Below are positions 7,907 to 17,496 of a stretch of DNA of 17,496 bases, piece by piece. The notes under the pieces were generated by a model. It ran no database searches and had not been told where the DNA came from. It saw only the letters and a program-made list of their open reading frames with translations. A program made the translations under genes and the position numbers. Position 1 is the first letter of the stretch. Every line of letters starts with the position of its first letter. Location of the stretch: the NCBI GenBank assembly GCA_024220525.1, contig JAMYWO010000565.1, positions 1-17,496 of the forward strand, in the 5' to 3' direction. This stretch comes from Cochliopodium minus (taxonomy: Eukaryota > Discosea > Himatismenida > Cochliopodiidae).

Positions 7907-10900
7907 TTATTTGAGTATCTTTTTGATAGATTTAAATTCATCAGACTCCTTTGCATAATCCAAAGGCAAGAGACCATTGTCATCCCTAAGATCATAAACA
8001 TTCTTGTACTTCACCAAAAGCTTGATAAGATCGAGATCAAAGTTACCCATTGACAAAACGATATGTAAGCAGTTCATGTTCCTCTGATCTTTTAAATTGG
8101 GGTTGGCGCCAAAATTCAAAAGGAGTTCTACGGTTTCGATGCTGGCGCCGTTTTTGAGGGAGAAGTGGAGGGAAGTTTCGGATTCTTTGTTGGGTATGTT
8201 TGGGTCGCTTTTGTGTTCTAAAAGGAACTAATAATGAAGAGAAAAAAATTTTATTTAAATCATTTTTAATATTTGTTTTTATTTCATTTTTAGATTTTTA
8301 AAAAGGGGTTTTTGTTCATCAAAAAAAAATTCTTATATTTTTAAATAGATTTTAAATTATATTTTAAAGAGATTTTATATTTATTTTAATTTTATAATTT
8401 TATTTTAAATTTAATCTTTTTTTTTTTATTTTTATTAAAATTTATTTATATTTTTTTTATTTTTTTTTATTTTTTTTTTACTTTAATACTTTCTAGAGAC
8501 AACCCACAACTACATGCATAATGCAAAGGAGTCATGTTGTCACCATCCAATGCATTGAAACCCTCTGGTTGTTTATCTGTAAAAACATTTGTTATGTCAT
8601 ATTGATCTGAGCTGCAAACGACATGATATTTAGTAATTTTGTTTCCTAAAAAAAATAATTAAATTAAAATATTTTTAAATCAAAAATTTACTAAATTAAA
8701 AATTTATTCAATTTAAAAAATATTTTATTAAATATGACATTTTTTATGATTATTACAATCAGATAATAATTTAACTTTTTTATTTTTAGTCAAATTTTTT
8801 GTTTATTTTTTAAAAATTTAAAATTTGTGAATATTTTATTTAAAATTTTTTAAATTGTGAATATTTTATTCAAATTATAAACTTTTTTTTTATTTCATTT
8901 TTTATTATTTTTTTTTTATTTTTTGATTTTTACCTTTCTCTTCAAAAAAATCGTTGATTGTTTGCATGTGTGTTGCTTCTTGTAACTCTTCCAAACTTAT
9001 TTTGTCAGAGTCTTCTGTTTGTATTTCGTTTTCAATGTATGTTTCGTATAAAAACTGTTTTTTGGTAAATAAAAAAAATTTATAAAAAAAAAATTCAACA
9101 GAAAAAAAAATTAAAAAAAATAAAAAATAAAAAAAATAAAATAAAACCAACAATTTGTTGGTTATAAGAAAATGAAAAAATAAAATCGTACTAAAGTAAT
9201 TACTTGTTTATTAAGAACTATACAATTTAATAAAATTAAATAAAAATATTTCAAAAATTCAAAAAAAATTAAAAAATTCAATATTTAAAAAACGCAAAAT
9301 TAATTACATCAAAGAATTATTTCAATAAATATAAAAAAATTTTTCAAAAAAAAAGTAATCTCAAGAAATTATTTAAAAAAAATGTTAAATAAATTATAAA
9401 ATTTAAAATTTAAAATAAAAATTAAATAAAAAACTTACATTTGCTACAATATTATCTTTGGCCATTTCAGTAGTTAAATAAAGGACCATTTTATTTTTGA
9501 TGATGTTGGAGTTGACAGACTTTTTGTCCTTGAAGTTTTTCTCCCACCAAACCTCCACTTTTTTGTTCTCCATGGATTCTCTGTATTTGGGCATTTCTTG
9601 GTTGAAAGAAACTCTGCGTTTTTCTTTGCTTTTTGGTTTTACTTCTTCGTTTATCTGCCAAAAAAATTTTAAGTAAAATAATAAATAAAATTAATTTAAA
9701 GAACAAAAGAGTTTAAAATTGAAAAATGAAACAAAAAAAAATCTTCACAGAAAACGACAATTAAATTTAAAAAATAATTTAAAATGAGTAAACAAAAAAA
9801 AAGAATCAAAAAAAGAAAGAATCAAATAAAGATATAAAAATCCATCAAATTAAAAAAAAAATCTTCACAGAAAACGACAATTAAATTTAAAATGAGTAAA
9901 CAATAAAAAAGAATCAAAAAAAAGAATCAAAAAAAGAAAGAATCAAATAAAGATATAAAAATCCATCAAATTAAAAAAAAAAATCTTCACAGAAAATGAC
10001 AATTAAATTTAAAAAAAATTCAAAAATTTTAAAAGAATAATTCAAAAATTTCAAAAAATTAAATAAAATTAAAAAAAGAACCAAAAAAGTTACAAAAATA
10101 CATAAAAAATGAATTAAATAATTTAAAAGAATAAAAAAATGTAAAAATAAATAAAAAAAATTAAAAGGTAACAAAGTTTTACATCTTCGTTGAAAAATTT
10201 TTGATTGACTTCTTGCAATTTCTTTCTGACCTCCTCAGAGATATTCTCCCTTTGGTTTCTCAAGTTGAGCAAGTGCACAAAGACCTGGAGGTTCTCCAAC
10301 TCTTCCTCCTCCATCATCATGATGATGTCGATCTTTTTGTTGTGTATTCTGAGCTTGCGGGAGTATTCGTCTTCTACTTCGGAGCTGTCGGAAGAGATTT
10401 CGAAGCTGGATTGTTTGATGATTCCTTTTTTAGGTGTGTTTTGTTTGAGTCTGTTTATTTCTGTTTAGGGTTTTAAAAATAATAAATTAGTTCTTTAAAA
10501 GTTTTTGGAAAAAATAGATTAGTTTGATTTGAAAAAATTCTAAAATGTTTTTTTTTGAATAGTTTTTTTAAAATTTTTTTCACAAATAAGAAATGTAAGT
10601 ATTGCGAAATAAAATAAAAAACGAATTTTTTTTTTGTTTTAAGAAATGAAACTTTTGAAAAACATTCCATACATTGAAATTAATTATTAAATTGTGAGAC
10701 AAAAAAATATTTTAGGCACAAATTTATTTTTTTTTATACCTGCTATTCTTTCAACGAAAGGAGACTCTTCGTCGCTATCATCTCCCATGATAAGGTTCTT
10801 CTGTTGCAATTCGACATACACTTCAATCATGTTGACGATGTTTTCACAGGAAGACCTCTTGTCGAAATAGGGGCTGGCTGTTTTCTCGATCTTCTCAATC

Positions 10901-10956
10901 GTTTCATATCTCAATTCCCCTATCAAAAGATCACTGCTGCTTTCGAGACTCTCCAT
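7907..10956 (-). CDS. Ankyrin-repeat protein with RVSF motif, six exons, 438 residues
   Basis: Exons in transcript order: 10956-10740, 10460-10183, 9654-9439, 9054-8934, 8645-8482, 8227-7907 (TAA). They sum to 1317 nt and every junction is GT-AG and in phase. The N-terminal two thirds is charged and probably partly coiled or disordered: an acidic patch DDSDEE, a Ser/Asp/Glu tract (EISSDSSEVEDEY), and a helical MMMEEEELENLQVFVHLLNL. Residues 175-184 read KEKRRVSFNQ. Three to four ankyrin repeats close the protein: NMTPLHYACSCG (314-325), ETSLHFSLKNGA (349-360) with VELLLNFGANPN, MNCLHIVLSMGN (383-394) with IKLLVKY, and a degenerate NGLLPLDYAKES (416-427). Ankyrin stacks bind protein partners. 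RVSF before ankyrins is the layout of myosin-phosphatase targeting subunits, so a PP1 regulator is possible but not proven. An additional 5' exon cannot be excluded, because the frame stays open a few codons above the ATG. Confidence 0.85.
9741..10013. repeat. ~120-bp tandem repeat, about 2.3 copies, inside an ankyrin-gene intron
   Basis: The word ATCTTCACAGAAAACGACAA begins at 9741 and 9861 and again, with one change, at 9983. The following ~100 nt (ATTAAATTTAAA, AATGAGTAAACAA, AAAGAATCAAATAAAGATA, TCCATCAAATTAA) is repeated in the same order. Spacings are 120 and 122 bp. The second copy has a small internal duplication of GAATCAAAAAAA. It accounts for much of the 528-nt intron, the longest in this gene. 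Confidence 0.9.
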
Positions 10957-11740
10957 ATTTTCCTTGATGAGATGTACTTCTAATTTATTTTGTTGTAAAA
11001 AAAAATTTGCTTAGAATAATCATCCAGAAGATTAACGAAATTTTTTGTTAGAATTTAATATTCGCCTTATAATTTGGATCAATTTTTATAACTCAACCTT
11101 ATGCTCCTATAATTTTGATTTCCTCAGTTTCAATATTTAGAAACAAGAAGCACATTGAATATAAATCTTTATTTCAGTCATTCTTATTTAAAAACAACAA
11201 TCCAGATAAAAACAAAAAAGATAGGTTGATAAGATTGAAGAAAGATGATAAAGAAAGAGAGTAGTTTTTGACTCATGTTTTCGATTTGAAATTTGGTATA
11301 CTCAAAAAAAAGTATTTTTTATATTTATCTCTTGGAAATCATTCTCTGAAAATATATATTCAAATTTTTATTAATTATTTTCACTGAAGCTTATAAATGT
11401 CCTATTTATAGAACTAGTTTTACAAAAAATGTTGATGTATTCATATAAAGAGAAAATATTATTGGAATTCTTGTATATTTCTCAAATGATCTCGATAAAT
11501 CTGTTTTATTTTTAAACATAAATTCATTTTTGTCGAATAAAATAGTTTTTTATTTTTACTATTGACAATAATATCCAATTAAAACACTCAAATGATTCTC
11601 TATTTGCATATTATTTCATATTTTTCATCATTATCTATAGTGTATCCACATTATTAATTTATATTGAGATATTCACTATAAACAGTAAAATATCCATCTT
11701 CAAATCGAAGGGAATAGGATTATGAGAATGATATATAATT
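10957..11740. other. Intergenic between the ankyrin gene and the small ORF
   Basis: No gene I can support. On the plus strand a frame without ATG stays open from about 11075 to TAG 11264 and ends in a charged run (NKKDRLIRLKKDDKERE). It has no recognisable domain and no flanking splice sites I trust. The left part should carry the ankyrin gene promoter. Confidence 0.35.
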
Positions 11741-11941
11741 TTATTTGTTGACTTTATTACCATCATCATTGGTGCTGGACAATTTATTCTCTTTGAGATT
11801 TTTGATTCCCAACTTTACATTTTTATATTCTTCAGACAGCTTGAATCCCTCAATCAAATGAATGAAATTGGACATGTTGCTTTGCTTTGACAATTTTCTT
11901 TTGAATTGAATATTATTATCCTTCTTTTTTTCCTTCATCAT
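11741..11941 (-). CDS. Small hypothetical basic protein, 66 residues
   Basis: A single open frame starting MMKEKKKDNN, highly charged, with one amphipathic segment (SNFIHLIEGFKLSEEYKNV) and a polar tail (NKLSSTNDDGNK). Its leader resembles that of SAM gene 2: a TATA-like word about 40 nt upstream, no intervening ATG, and a double-Met start. The segment FIHLIEGFKLSEEY loosely recalls the start of the SAM helices (YLESKGYKAEC), but the DG turn and the rest of the domain are missing. If related it would be a truncated copy. I do not recognise a family; it may be a real small gene or a remnant. Confidence 0.4.
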   Translation of the reverse strand: MMKEKKKDNNIQFKRKLSKQSNMSNFIHLIEGFKLSEEYKNVKLGIKNLKENKLSSTNDDGNKVNK

Positions 11942-12612
11942 TACTTTTTGTTTTGGTGAAGATCTATTTGTGTTTTGTAAATTTATATATGCTGTTTATA
12001 TTTGGCTTATGATTTGAAAATAGGGTGATAGATGATGTGGATGAATCTAATTTTATAATTTGAGGGATTGTGAAATCTTTAAGGCGAATTTATAAATTAT
12101 TTTTTTGACCTTTTTATTTTATTTTTCCAATATAAATTGTTGATGTAAAATTTCAATTTGAGGATTTTAATTCTCCAAAATACTCAATCTAAAAGATCGA
12201 TAGAAGAGATATGCAGGAAAAAATCAATTTGTAAATTCAGGGAAAATAGAAAACAATAAAAGAGATGAAATTAGAAAATCAATCAGATTTTACAACAGCA
12301 ATAGTTTTGAATCAAATGAGATTTGAAAATAGAACTATTAAAATTATCAAAAAAAAAAAAAAAAAAAAAAAATGAAACATAAATGATCTGAAAGAAGAAG
12401 AATTCCATCATATAATTTCTTCATTTTAGTATTTTTCGATTGAGTGAATAGTATACAAATAAAGAAACAAAAATTGAAAGAACTATTTTTTTTTTAAATT
12501 AATTTGGTCTAATCTCTAATTTGAATAGAATGGCAAAGATATGTGATCTTTTGTTGCTTTGAGATTCAATTTTAACAAATTTGAGGTTGACAAAATTAAA
12601 AAAAAAAAAAAA
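11942..12612. other. Divergent promoter region between the small ORF and the PPR-LRR gene
   Basis: No supported gene. It includes a plus-strand open frame of 36 codons at 12265-12375 ending in an A24 run (12349-12372). Near the right end is a short upstream ORF at 12530-12562 (MAKICDLLLL, stop TGA), which precedes the PPR-LRR start by about 50 nt and could reduce its translation if it is inside the leader. A second A-run (12598-12612) directly precedes the ATG. Confidence 0.4.
11981..11989 (-). promoter_or_regulatory. TATA-like box upstream of the small ORF
   Basis: The minus strand reads TATATAAAT about 40 nt before the ATG at 11941. It is positionally comparable to the TATAAATA upstream of SAM gene 2. 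AT richness makes this weak evidence. Confidence 0.3.
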
Positions 12613-15600
12613 ATGAAGAAAATAAATCTGAATTTTAAAACATACAAAATGAATTATATACATAAACAATGGAAGATTTTCAATTCATTATCGAATTATA
12701 CAATCTCAGCGAATCCATCGAAGGAACAATTCAAATATAAGGAAAATAAGGAGAATGTCCACAAAAAATCTTTCCATAAAAAAGATGGGATGCCATCATC
12801 AAAGATGAAGATGAATAAAATTAAGATTAAGAAGGATAGTATAGATGATAATCAGAGGATATACGAGGAATATCTCGAGAATAGACAATTCGATAAGGTA
12901 TGGGATGAATTGAAGAAGATGATCGACTATGAAAAGATTTTGGGGGTGGAATTGATAGCGAAATGCATCAAGGCTTTCCCAAGGAATTTCAAGGCAAAAG
13001 AGATAGAGGAGATGTATCAAAAATTGAAGCAGAGATTTATAAAAGAGGATAATAAAAGGTATATAAACAATAAATAAAGTGCATATCATTCTGGAAAATA
13101 TATTTTGAGATTATCAAGATAAGATTAATTAAAATTAAAAAAAAAACTTAAGATAAATTACAAAAAACATTTCAACACTTTAAATTTAACCTTTTTATTC
13201 AAACTAATTAATATTTCTGACTACTAATTTTTTTTAAAAAGAGTGATTAAATATTCTTTTTTTTAAAAAAATCATTGACTTAAATTAAATCATTGACATT
13301 ATATTAAATTAAATAATTTTTTATAAAAATTAAAGAAATTTAAAGGTTTTAGAAACAGCGATGGTATCTCATTACATCAAAAATTCAAAGATATCGGAAG
13401 CCAAAAAAAGGATAGGAGAGTTGGAGAAAGAGGGAGCGAAGTTGGAAGGACTCAACTTGTTTTATCACGTGGAGATCAGCTATCTCGAAAAGGAAGAAAT
13501 AAATGATGCTTTGGGAAAAATAGAGTCTTTGGAGAACAGAATGGATGAAGATACCAAAAGAAGAATATACATTTCTTTAATTTGGCTTTGTAAACTAATA
13601 TTTTTAAAATTTTTTAATTTGAATCAAAAACTTAAAATCAAATCTTAATTTTAAAGTATTCATAAAATAATGATAATAAATTAATCCACATTGATATTTT
13701 TTCTAAATAGATTTTAAAAGAAATTTTTCGTTTTAAAACAAACACAAATTTCTTCGATGAATTTATTAAAGTTTTAAAAAGCACATTTCAATATTTAGAA
13801 AAAATTTTTTTTTTTTGGAAAAATTTTTCCATTACAATGATATGATTCTTAAATTTAAATTTAGTTAAATTTTTTTTGAAAATTTTTTTTTCTCATTGAA
13901 ACATATGCAAATAATTAAACAGGCAAAAAGAAAAACAAAATCTACGACGCAATTTATACTCTCGAAAAAATGAGAGAAAAAAAGATCGAGATCCAACTAT
14001 CAGTGATCTCCGACGTTCTCGTGTCGTCCACCAACTTGTCCAACTTGGAGATGGTGATGCATGTCCTCAAAATCTTCTTCGAGCACTTCAAAGACACTGA
14101 GAAGCAGAACTCTTTCATTGTCAAGACTATTGAACAACAGTCGAAGACTAATAATTTGAACGGTGTTTTATTGATCTATGAGTCTTGTTTACAGTTCTCT
14201 AACATCAAGTAAAAAAAAAAAAATGTTTTTTTAAAATTTATAGTGAACTTTGTCTTTTTAAAAATAAAATATTCCTTTAATTTTTTTAACAATATTACAA
14301 TAAATATAATTTCTAAAATTTATTTTTTTCACTTTTATTTTTAAATTTATTTCGTTCTATATTCCTTCTTCTTATTTTTATTTAATTTTTATAATTTTGT
14401 TTTATTTTAATTTTTAATTTATTAATTATTTTTTTTTTATTTCGTTTCATTTTTTAAACAATTCTACAATTTATTTTTTAATTTTTTTTTTAATTTTTTT
14501 TTTTATTATTATTATTTTTTAAATAATTTTTTATTTATTATTTTTAAAAATATTTTTTTATTTATTATTTTTTTAAAAAAGCACTTCTCCTTCACTTTAC
14601 ACAGTAACATTGAAATGCATGTTCGAGAATAAAAGACTGAAGACAGTGCAGAACATTCTTAGGGAGGTTGAAAAATTGAATGTTGTTCCAAATACCTTCA
14701 TGATAAATACTCTTCTTTATGGTTTTGGAATTCACTTTAATGATGTCCTTTCTTTTGATTATTGGGTTGTAAGAAATATTTTAAATAATAAAACAAAATT
14801 AAAAATTAAAAAATTTAAAAATTAAAAATTAAAAAATTTAAAAATAAAATATAAAAATTAAAAAATTAAAAAATTTAAAAATAAAATATAAAAAATATAT
14901 TAAAAATATAAATATTATTTAAAAAATATAAAAAATTTTAAATGTAATTTTTAAAACACAAACAAAAAACAAAAAAGTAATAAATAAAAAATAAAAATAA
15001 AAAAGAGATAAAAATAATAAATTAAAAATAAAAAAGGTAAAAGAGATAAAAATAAAAAAATTTAATTTTTTTAAAAAGGAATACATGGACGAAAACAACA
15101 TACCACCAAACAAATACACCTACTTGACAATGTCCAAAGTCTACAGCCACCTGGGCTACAAAGAAGAATCAAACACCTACCACAAAAAATTCTCCGCCAT
15201 TGAAAAATCAACGGCAGACAGCTCCATCCATTCTCTCATCGAAAGCGGACAATTAGAGAAAGCAGAGTCTCTCATTGTAGATCATATCATTGAGTCCAAG
15301 AAGATTCCTGAGTCTTTCGGATTGTTTGTTGAGAATCTTTGCAAGAACGGTCTTTTTTTGAAGGCTTATCTTTATTTCCTCTCTTTGCCCGAAAGGTTTT
15401 TTCTTTTATAAAAAAAAATAAATTTCTTGTTAGTTTTAAATAATTTTTTTTTATTATATTTAAATTTTTATTTTTCATTTAAATTTATTTTGAATGATTA
15501 TAAATTGAATCTATTTAATTTAATCTAATATTTCATTTCCAATATTTTCTTTATTTATTTTTTACAATTATTTTTGTTATATTTTATTTAAGATTTTTCT

Positions 15601-17208
15601 CATTTTAAAATTTTTTAATTTATTTTGAATGATTATAATTTGGATCTATTTCGTAAATTTTAATTTAATCTAATATTTTATTTCCTAAATATAAATATAA
15701 TTATTTTACACTTTATTTATTTTTTACAATTATATTGATTTAAACTAATATTATATTGATTTTTTCTGTCAAATATATTTGTTATATTTTATTTAAGATT
15801 TTTCTCATTTTAAAATTTTTAATAATCTTTTTGAAAGGTTCAAAATAAGTTTCGACTCTCACTCAGTATCAATCCTCCTCAAAAACTGCCCACAAAACAT
15901 GATCGAGGAAATTTTCGCAACCTCCGCTAAACCTCCGCAGAAGCCCCACGCCAAACATTTTCCGATCATCTTCGGCCGTCTCTCATCACACAAAAACTTG
16001 GACGGAATATTAATAAATTACAACAAGTTAGTGAAGTATGGCATCTCTTTAAACTCTAAACTGTTCACATCTTATTTATCCGCTTTACTTTCCTGCGACG
16101 ATTTTAAAGGAGCGGAAATTTTCTACACAAAATTCCTCCGTGAAGCTTTTTTTGATGTCAAGTCTCCTTCTTATGTTGATGTGTTGTGGGCCGACGTTTT
16201 TTATGGAAATTCTACTCGTTTAGAAAAATTTGTTCATCCCCAAAAAGAATCTTTGTTATTCAATGCTCATTCTTATTTGTTTAGTGGTTCATATTTTTAT
16301 TTTTCATATTTTGATTTTTTCATATTTTTATTTTTTATTATTTATCACTTATTTTTTATCACTTATTTTTTATCCCTTATTTTTTATTTTTTATTTTTTA
16401 TTTTTTATTCTTTATTTTTTATTTTTTATTTTTTTATTTTATTTTATTTGCATCTTTATCAATTTTTTGTTTTTACTTATTTTATTTGCATTTTTTTTTT
16501 ATTTAGTTGTTTGTTTAACAAATAATCTTGCTCTTTTTGATAAATGGTGGGGAGTATTGTCCACAAAGTTCCAACTTAAATCTCGTGAAGTATTCTTTTA
16601 CATTGATTTTTGTTCAAGAACTAAAAATGTAGGTAATTCTTATTTTGATAAATTATTTTTAATTTTTAATTTTTAATTTTTAATTTTTAATTTTTAATTT
16701 TTAATTTTTAATTTTTAATTTTTATTTTTTATTTATAATTTTTTATTTTTTATTTTTTATTGTTATTTTGTCATTTTTATTTTTATTTTTATTTTTTATT
16801 TTATTTTTACTTGTTTTATTTAGAACTTAAACTCTCTCAAAGTTTTGTTGTTGGGTGGAAACAAGCTCAAAGAGATTCCTAACCAAGTTGCCCATATCAC
16901 TTCTCTCCAACATCTTTTTATAGGTAAACCAAAATTAAATTAACATTTTTTTTAAATATTTTCTTTTAATATTTTTTTTTTTATATTTTTTTATTTTCAA
17001 TTATTTTTAATATATTTTTTTTTTAATCAAGGTTTTAATGATAATGTGACCAACATTTCATTTGCGGAGTATTTTCCTTCCCTCAAAATTTTCTCAGCAG
17101 CTGGAAACTCCATTTCAGAAATAAATCTCAAAGAGTGGAAGTCTGTGCAAAATTCTTCCCTCACTTACCTCAACCTCTCTTGTAACCATCTCAGCGAAAT
17201 TCCTGAAG
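12613..17208 (+). CDS. PPR-like helical-repeat protein spliced in phase to leucine-rich repeats (partial, runs off the right edge)
   Basis: Exons 12613-13058, 13336-13589, 13923-14208, 14582-14768, 15079-15395, 15838-16286, 16507-16628, 16824-16923, 17032-17208, all GT-AG with matching phases; the next intron starts at 17209. The first seven exons encode 687 residues. The N-terminus (MKKINLNFKTYKMNYIHK) has no acidic residue in the first 38 positions, which suits a mitochondrial targeting signal. ~35-residue helix-pair repeats follow: RIYISLIWLCKKKNKIYDA, EKLNVVPNTFMINTLLYGF, YMDENNIPPNKYTYLTMSKV, ESLLFNAHSYLFSV. These fit PPR or a divergent relative (RNA-binding in organelles). Exons 8-9 are clear LRRs: LKVLLLGGNKLKEIPNQV, SLKIFSAAGNSISEI, SLTYLNLSCNHLSEIPEG. 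The PPR part could instead end unspliced at a TAA at 16674-16676, but then the LRR exons have no start. Exon sequence is richer in G+C (for example 13970-14110) than the A/T-only introns. Confidence 0.72.
14769..15078 (+). repeat. A-rich low-complexity intron
   Basis: About 310 nt almost without G or C. TAAAAAATTTAAAAATAAAA is repeated at about 14829 and 14868 and many AAAAATT words occur. It is spliced between TGGGTT|GTAAGA and AAAAAG|GAATAC, joining DVLSFDYWV to EYMDENNIPP in phase. Confidence 0.7.
15483..15822 (+). repeat. Imperfect tandem duplication inside a PPR-gene intron
   Basis: ATTTATTTTGAATGATTATA occurs at 15483 and again at 15618 (135-bp offset). It is followed in both by a diverged TTTAATCTAATATTT, then TTTATTTATTTTTTACAATT, then GTTATATTTTATTTAAGATT at 15576 and 15781 (205-bp offset). 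The second copy therefore carries about 70 nt of extra sequence. It fills most of the 442-nt intron 15396-15837. Confidence 0.8.
16287..16506 (+). repeat. T-rich low-complexity intron
   Basis: A 220-nt intron composed of TTTTTTATTTTTTATC-like units. Frames through it translate into Phe/Tyr/Ile/Leu-rich false membrane segments. Splicing joins SYLFS to VVCLTNNLALF in phase. Confidence 0.75.
16661..16723 (+). repeat. (AATTTTT)9 heptamer array
   Basis: Nine perfect head-to-tail copies of AATTTTT inside the intron 16629-16823 that separates the last PPR-like exon from the first LRR exon. The same unit forms a second array at 17433-17481. Confidence 0.95.
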
Positions 17209-17496
17209 GTATTTTAAATCAATTACTTTTTATTTTTTTTTTATTTTTTTTTTATAATTTTTTATTTTTTATTTTATTTTTTTTTTCTTTTTTTTATTTT
17301 TCTTCATTTAAATTTAATTTAAAAAAATTTCATTTAAAATTTAATTATTTTTTTAAGATTTTTATTTTTTTTATTTTTTGATTTTTATTTTTCATTTTAA
17401 GATAAAATAATTTTTTAAAGTTTTTAATATTTAATTTTTAATTTTTAATTTTTAATTTTTAATTTTTAATTTTTAATTTTTATATGTTTTTTTTAC
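17209..17496 (+). other. Start of a further LRR-gene intron, cut by the window edge
   Basis: Begins with GTATTT after GAA ATT CCT GAA G. It is A/T-only, with no further exon before the edge. The LRR reading frame must continue beyond 17496. Confidence 0.65.
17433..17481 (+). repeat. (AATTTTT)7 heptamer array
   Basis: Seven perfect copies of the heptamer also found at 16661-16723, in a different intron of the same gene. Confidence 0.95.

Noticed and set aside
9971-10174. Phe/Leu-rich minus-strand membrane-like frame
   Set aside because: It is a translation of A-rich intron sequence inside 9655-10182.
10201-10476. Two plus-strand frames antisense to the ankyrin gene
   Set aside because: They mirror a real minus-strand exon rich in Glu/Ser codons; neither has a domain or splice support.
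12799-13089. Minus-strand 96-codon frame opposite PPR exon 1
   Set aside because: It is a shadow of the coding strand; the plus-strand frame connects in phase to six further exons.
16230-16525. Phe/Tyr/Leu-rich membrane-like plus-strand frames
   Set aside because: They are translations of the T-rich intron 16287-16506.

Overview
The window is nuclear DNA from a very AT-rich eukaryote, most likely a free-living protist; I cannot name the lineage. The evidence is spliceosomal GT-AG introns in every multi-exon gene, poly-A/poly-T and A+T-only introns, TATA-like elements upstream of some ATGs, and typical eukaryotic protein families (SLC45/plant-type sugar transporter, SAM, ankyrin, PPR, LRR). 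I saw no bacterial operon, rRNA, tRNA, CRISPR array or transposase.

Layout. (1) 563-3284, minus: a complete 465-residue SLC45/sucrose-transporter-like protein that I assemble from 21 exons. Exons of 1, 5, 6, 14, 17 and 27 nt are needed to keep the frame and the family motifs. Sixteen of the 20 introns are 46-65 nt. (2) 4014-7445, minus: three small paralogous genes in tandem, each a basic N-terminus plus a SAM-like domain; two are intronless and the third has one intron. (3) 7907-10956, minus: a six-exon gene for a 438-residue protein with an acidic/charged N-terminus, an RVSF motif (possible PP1 docking site) and C-terminal ankyrin repeats; its largest intron carries a ~120-bp tandem repeat. 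(4) 11741-11941, minus: a small uncertain gene behind a TATA-like element. (5) 12613 to the right edge, plus: a long helical-repeat (PPR-like) gene of seven exons that splices in phase into leucine-rich-repeat exons, so the simplest model is a PPR-LRR fusion running off the window. Its introns hold (AATTTTT)n arrays and an old tandem duplication.

The strongest signal is the micro-exon architecture of the transporter, including an apparent one-nucleotide exon at 2666 whose base completes a conserved glycine codon. Three exons of 1, 5 and 6 nt each sit in a gap the size of two ordinary introns. The reconstruction was done by hand: total coding length 1398 nt, divisible by three, with no internal stop. 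Transcript data would decide it.

The genes do not form an obvious pathway. The left half has short introns of mixed composition, the right half has long A/T-only introns. All genes up to about 12 kb are on the minus strand and the PPR-LRR gene is on the plus strand, so 11942-12612 is a divergent promoter region.
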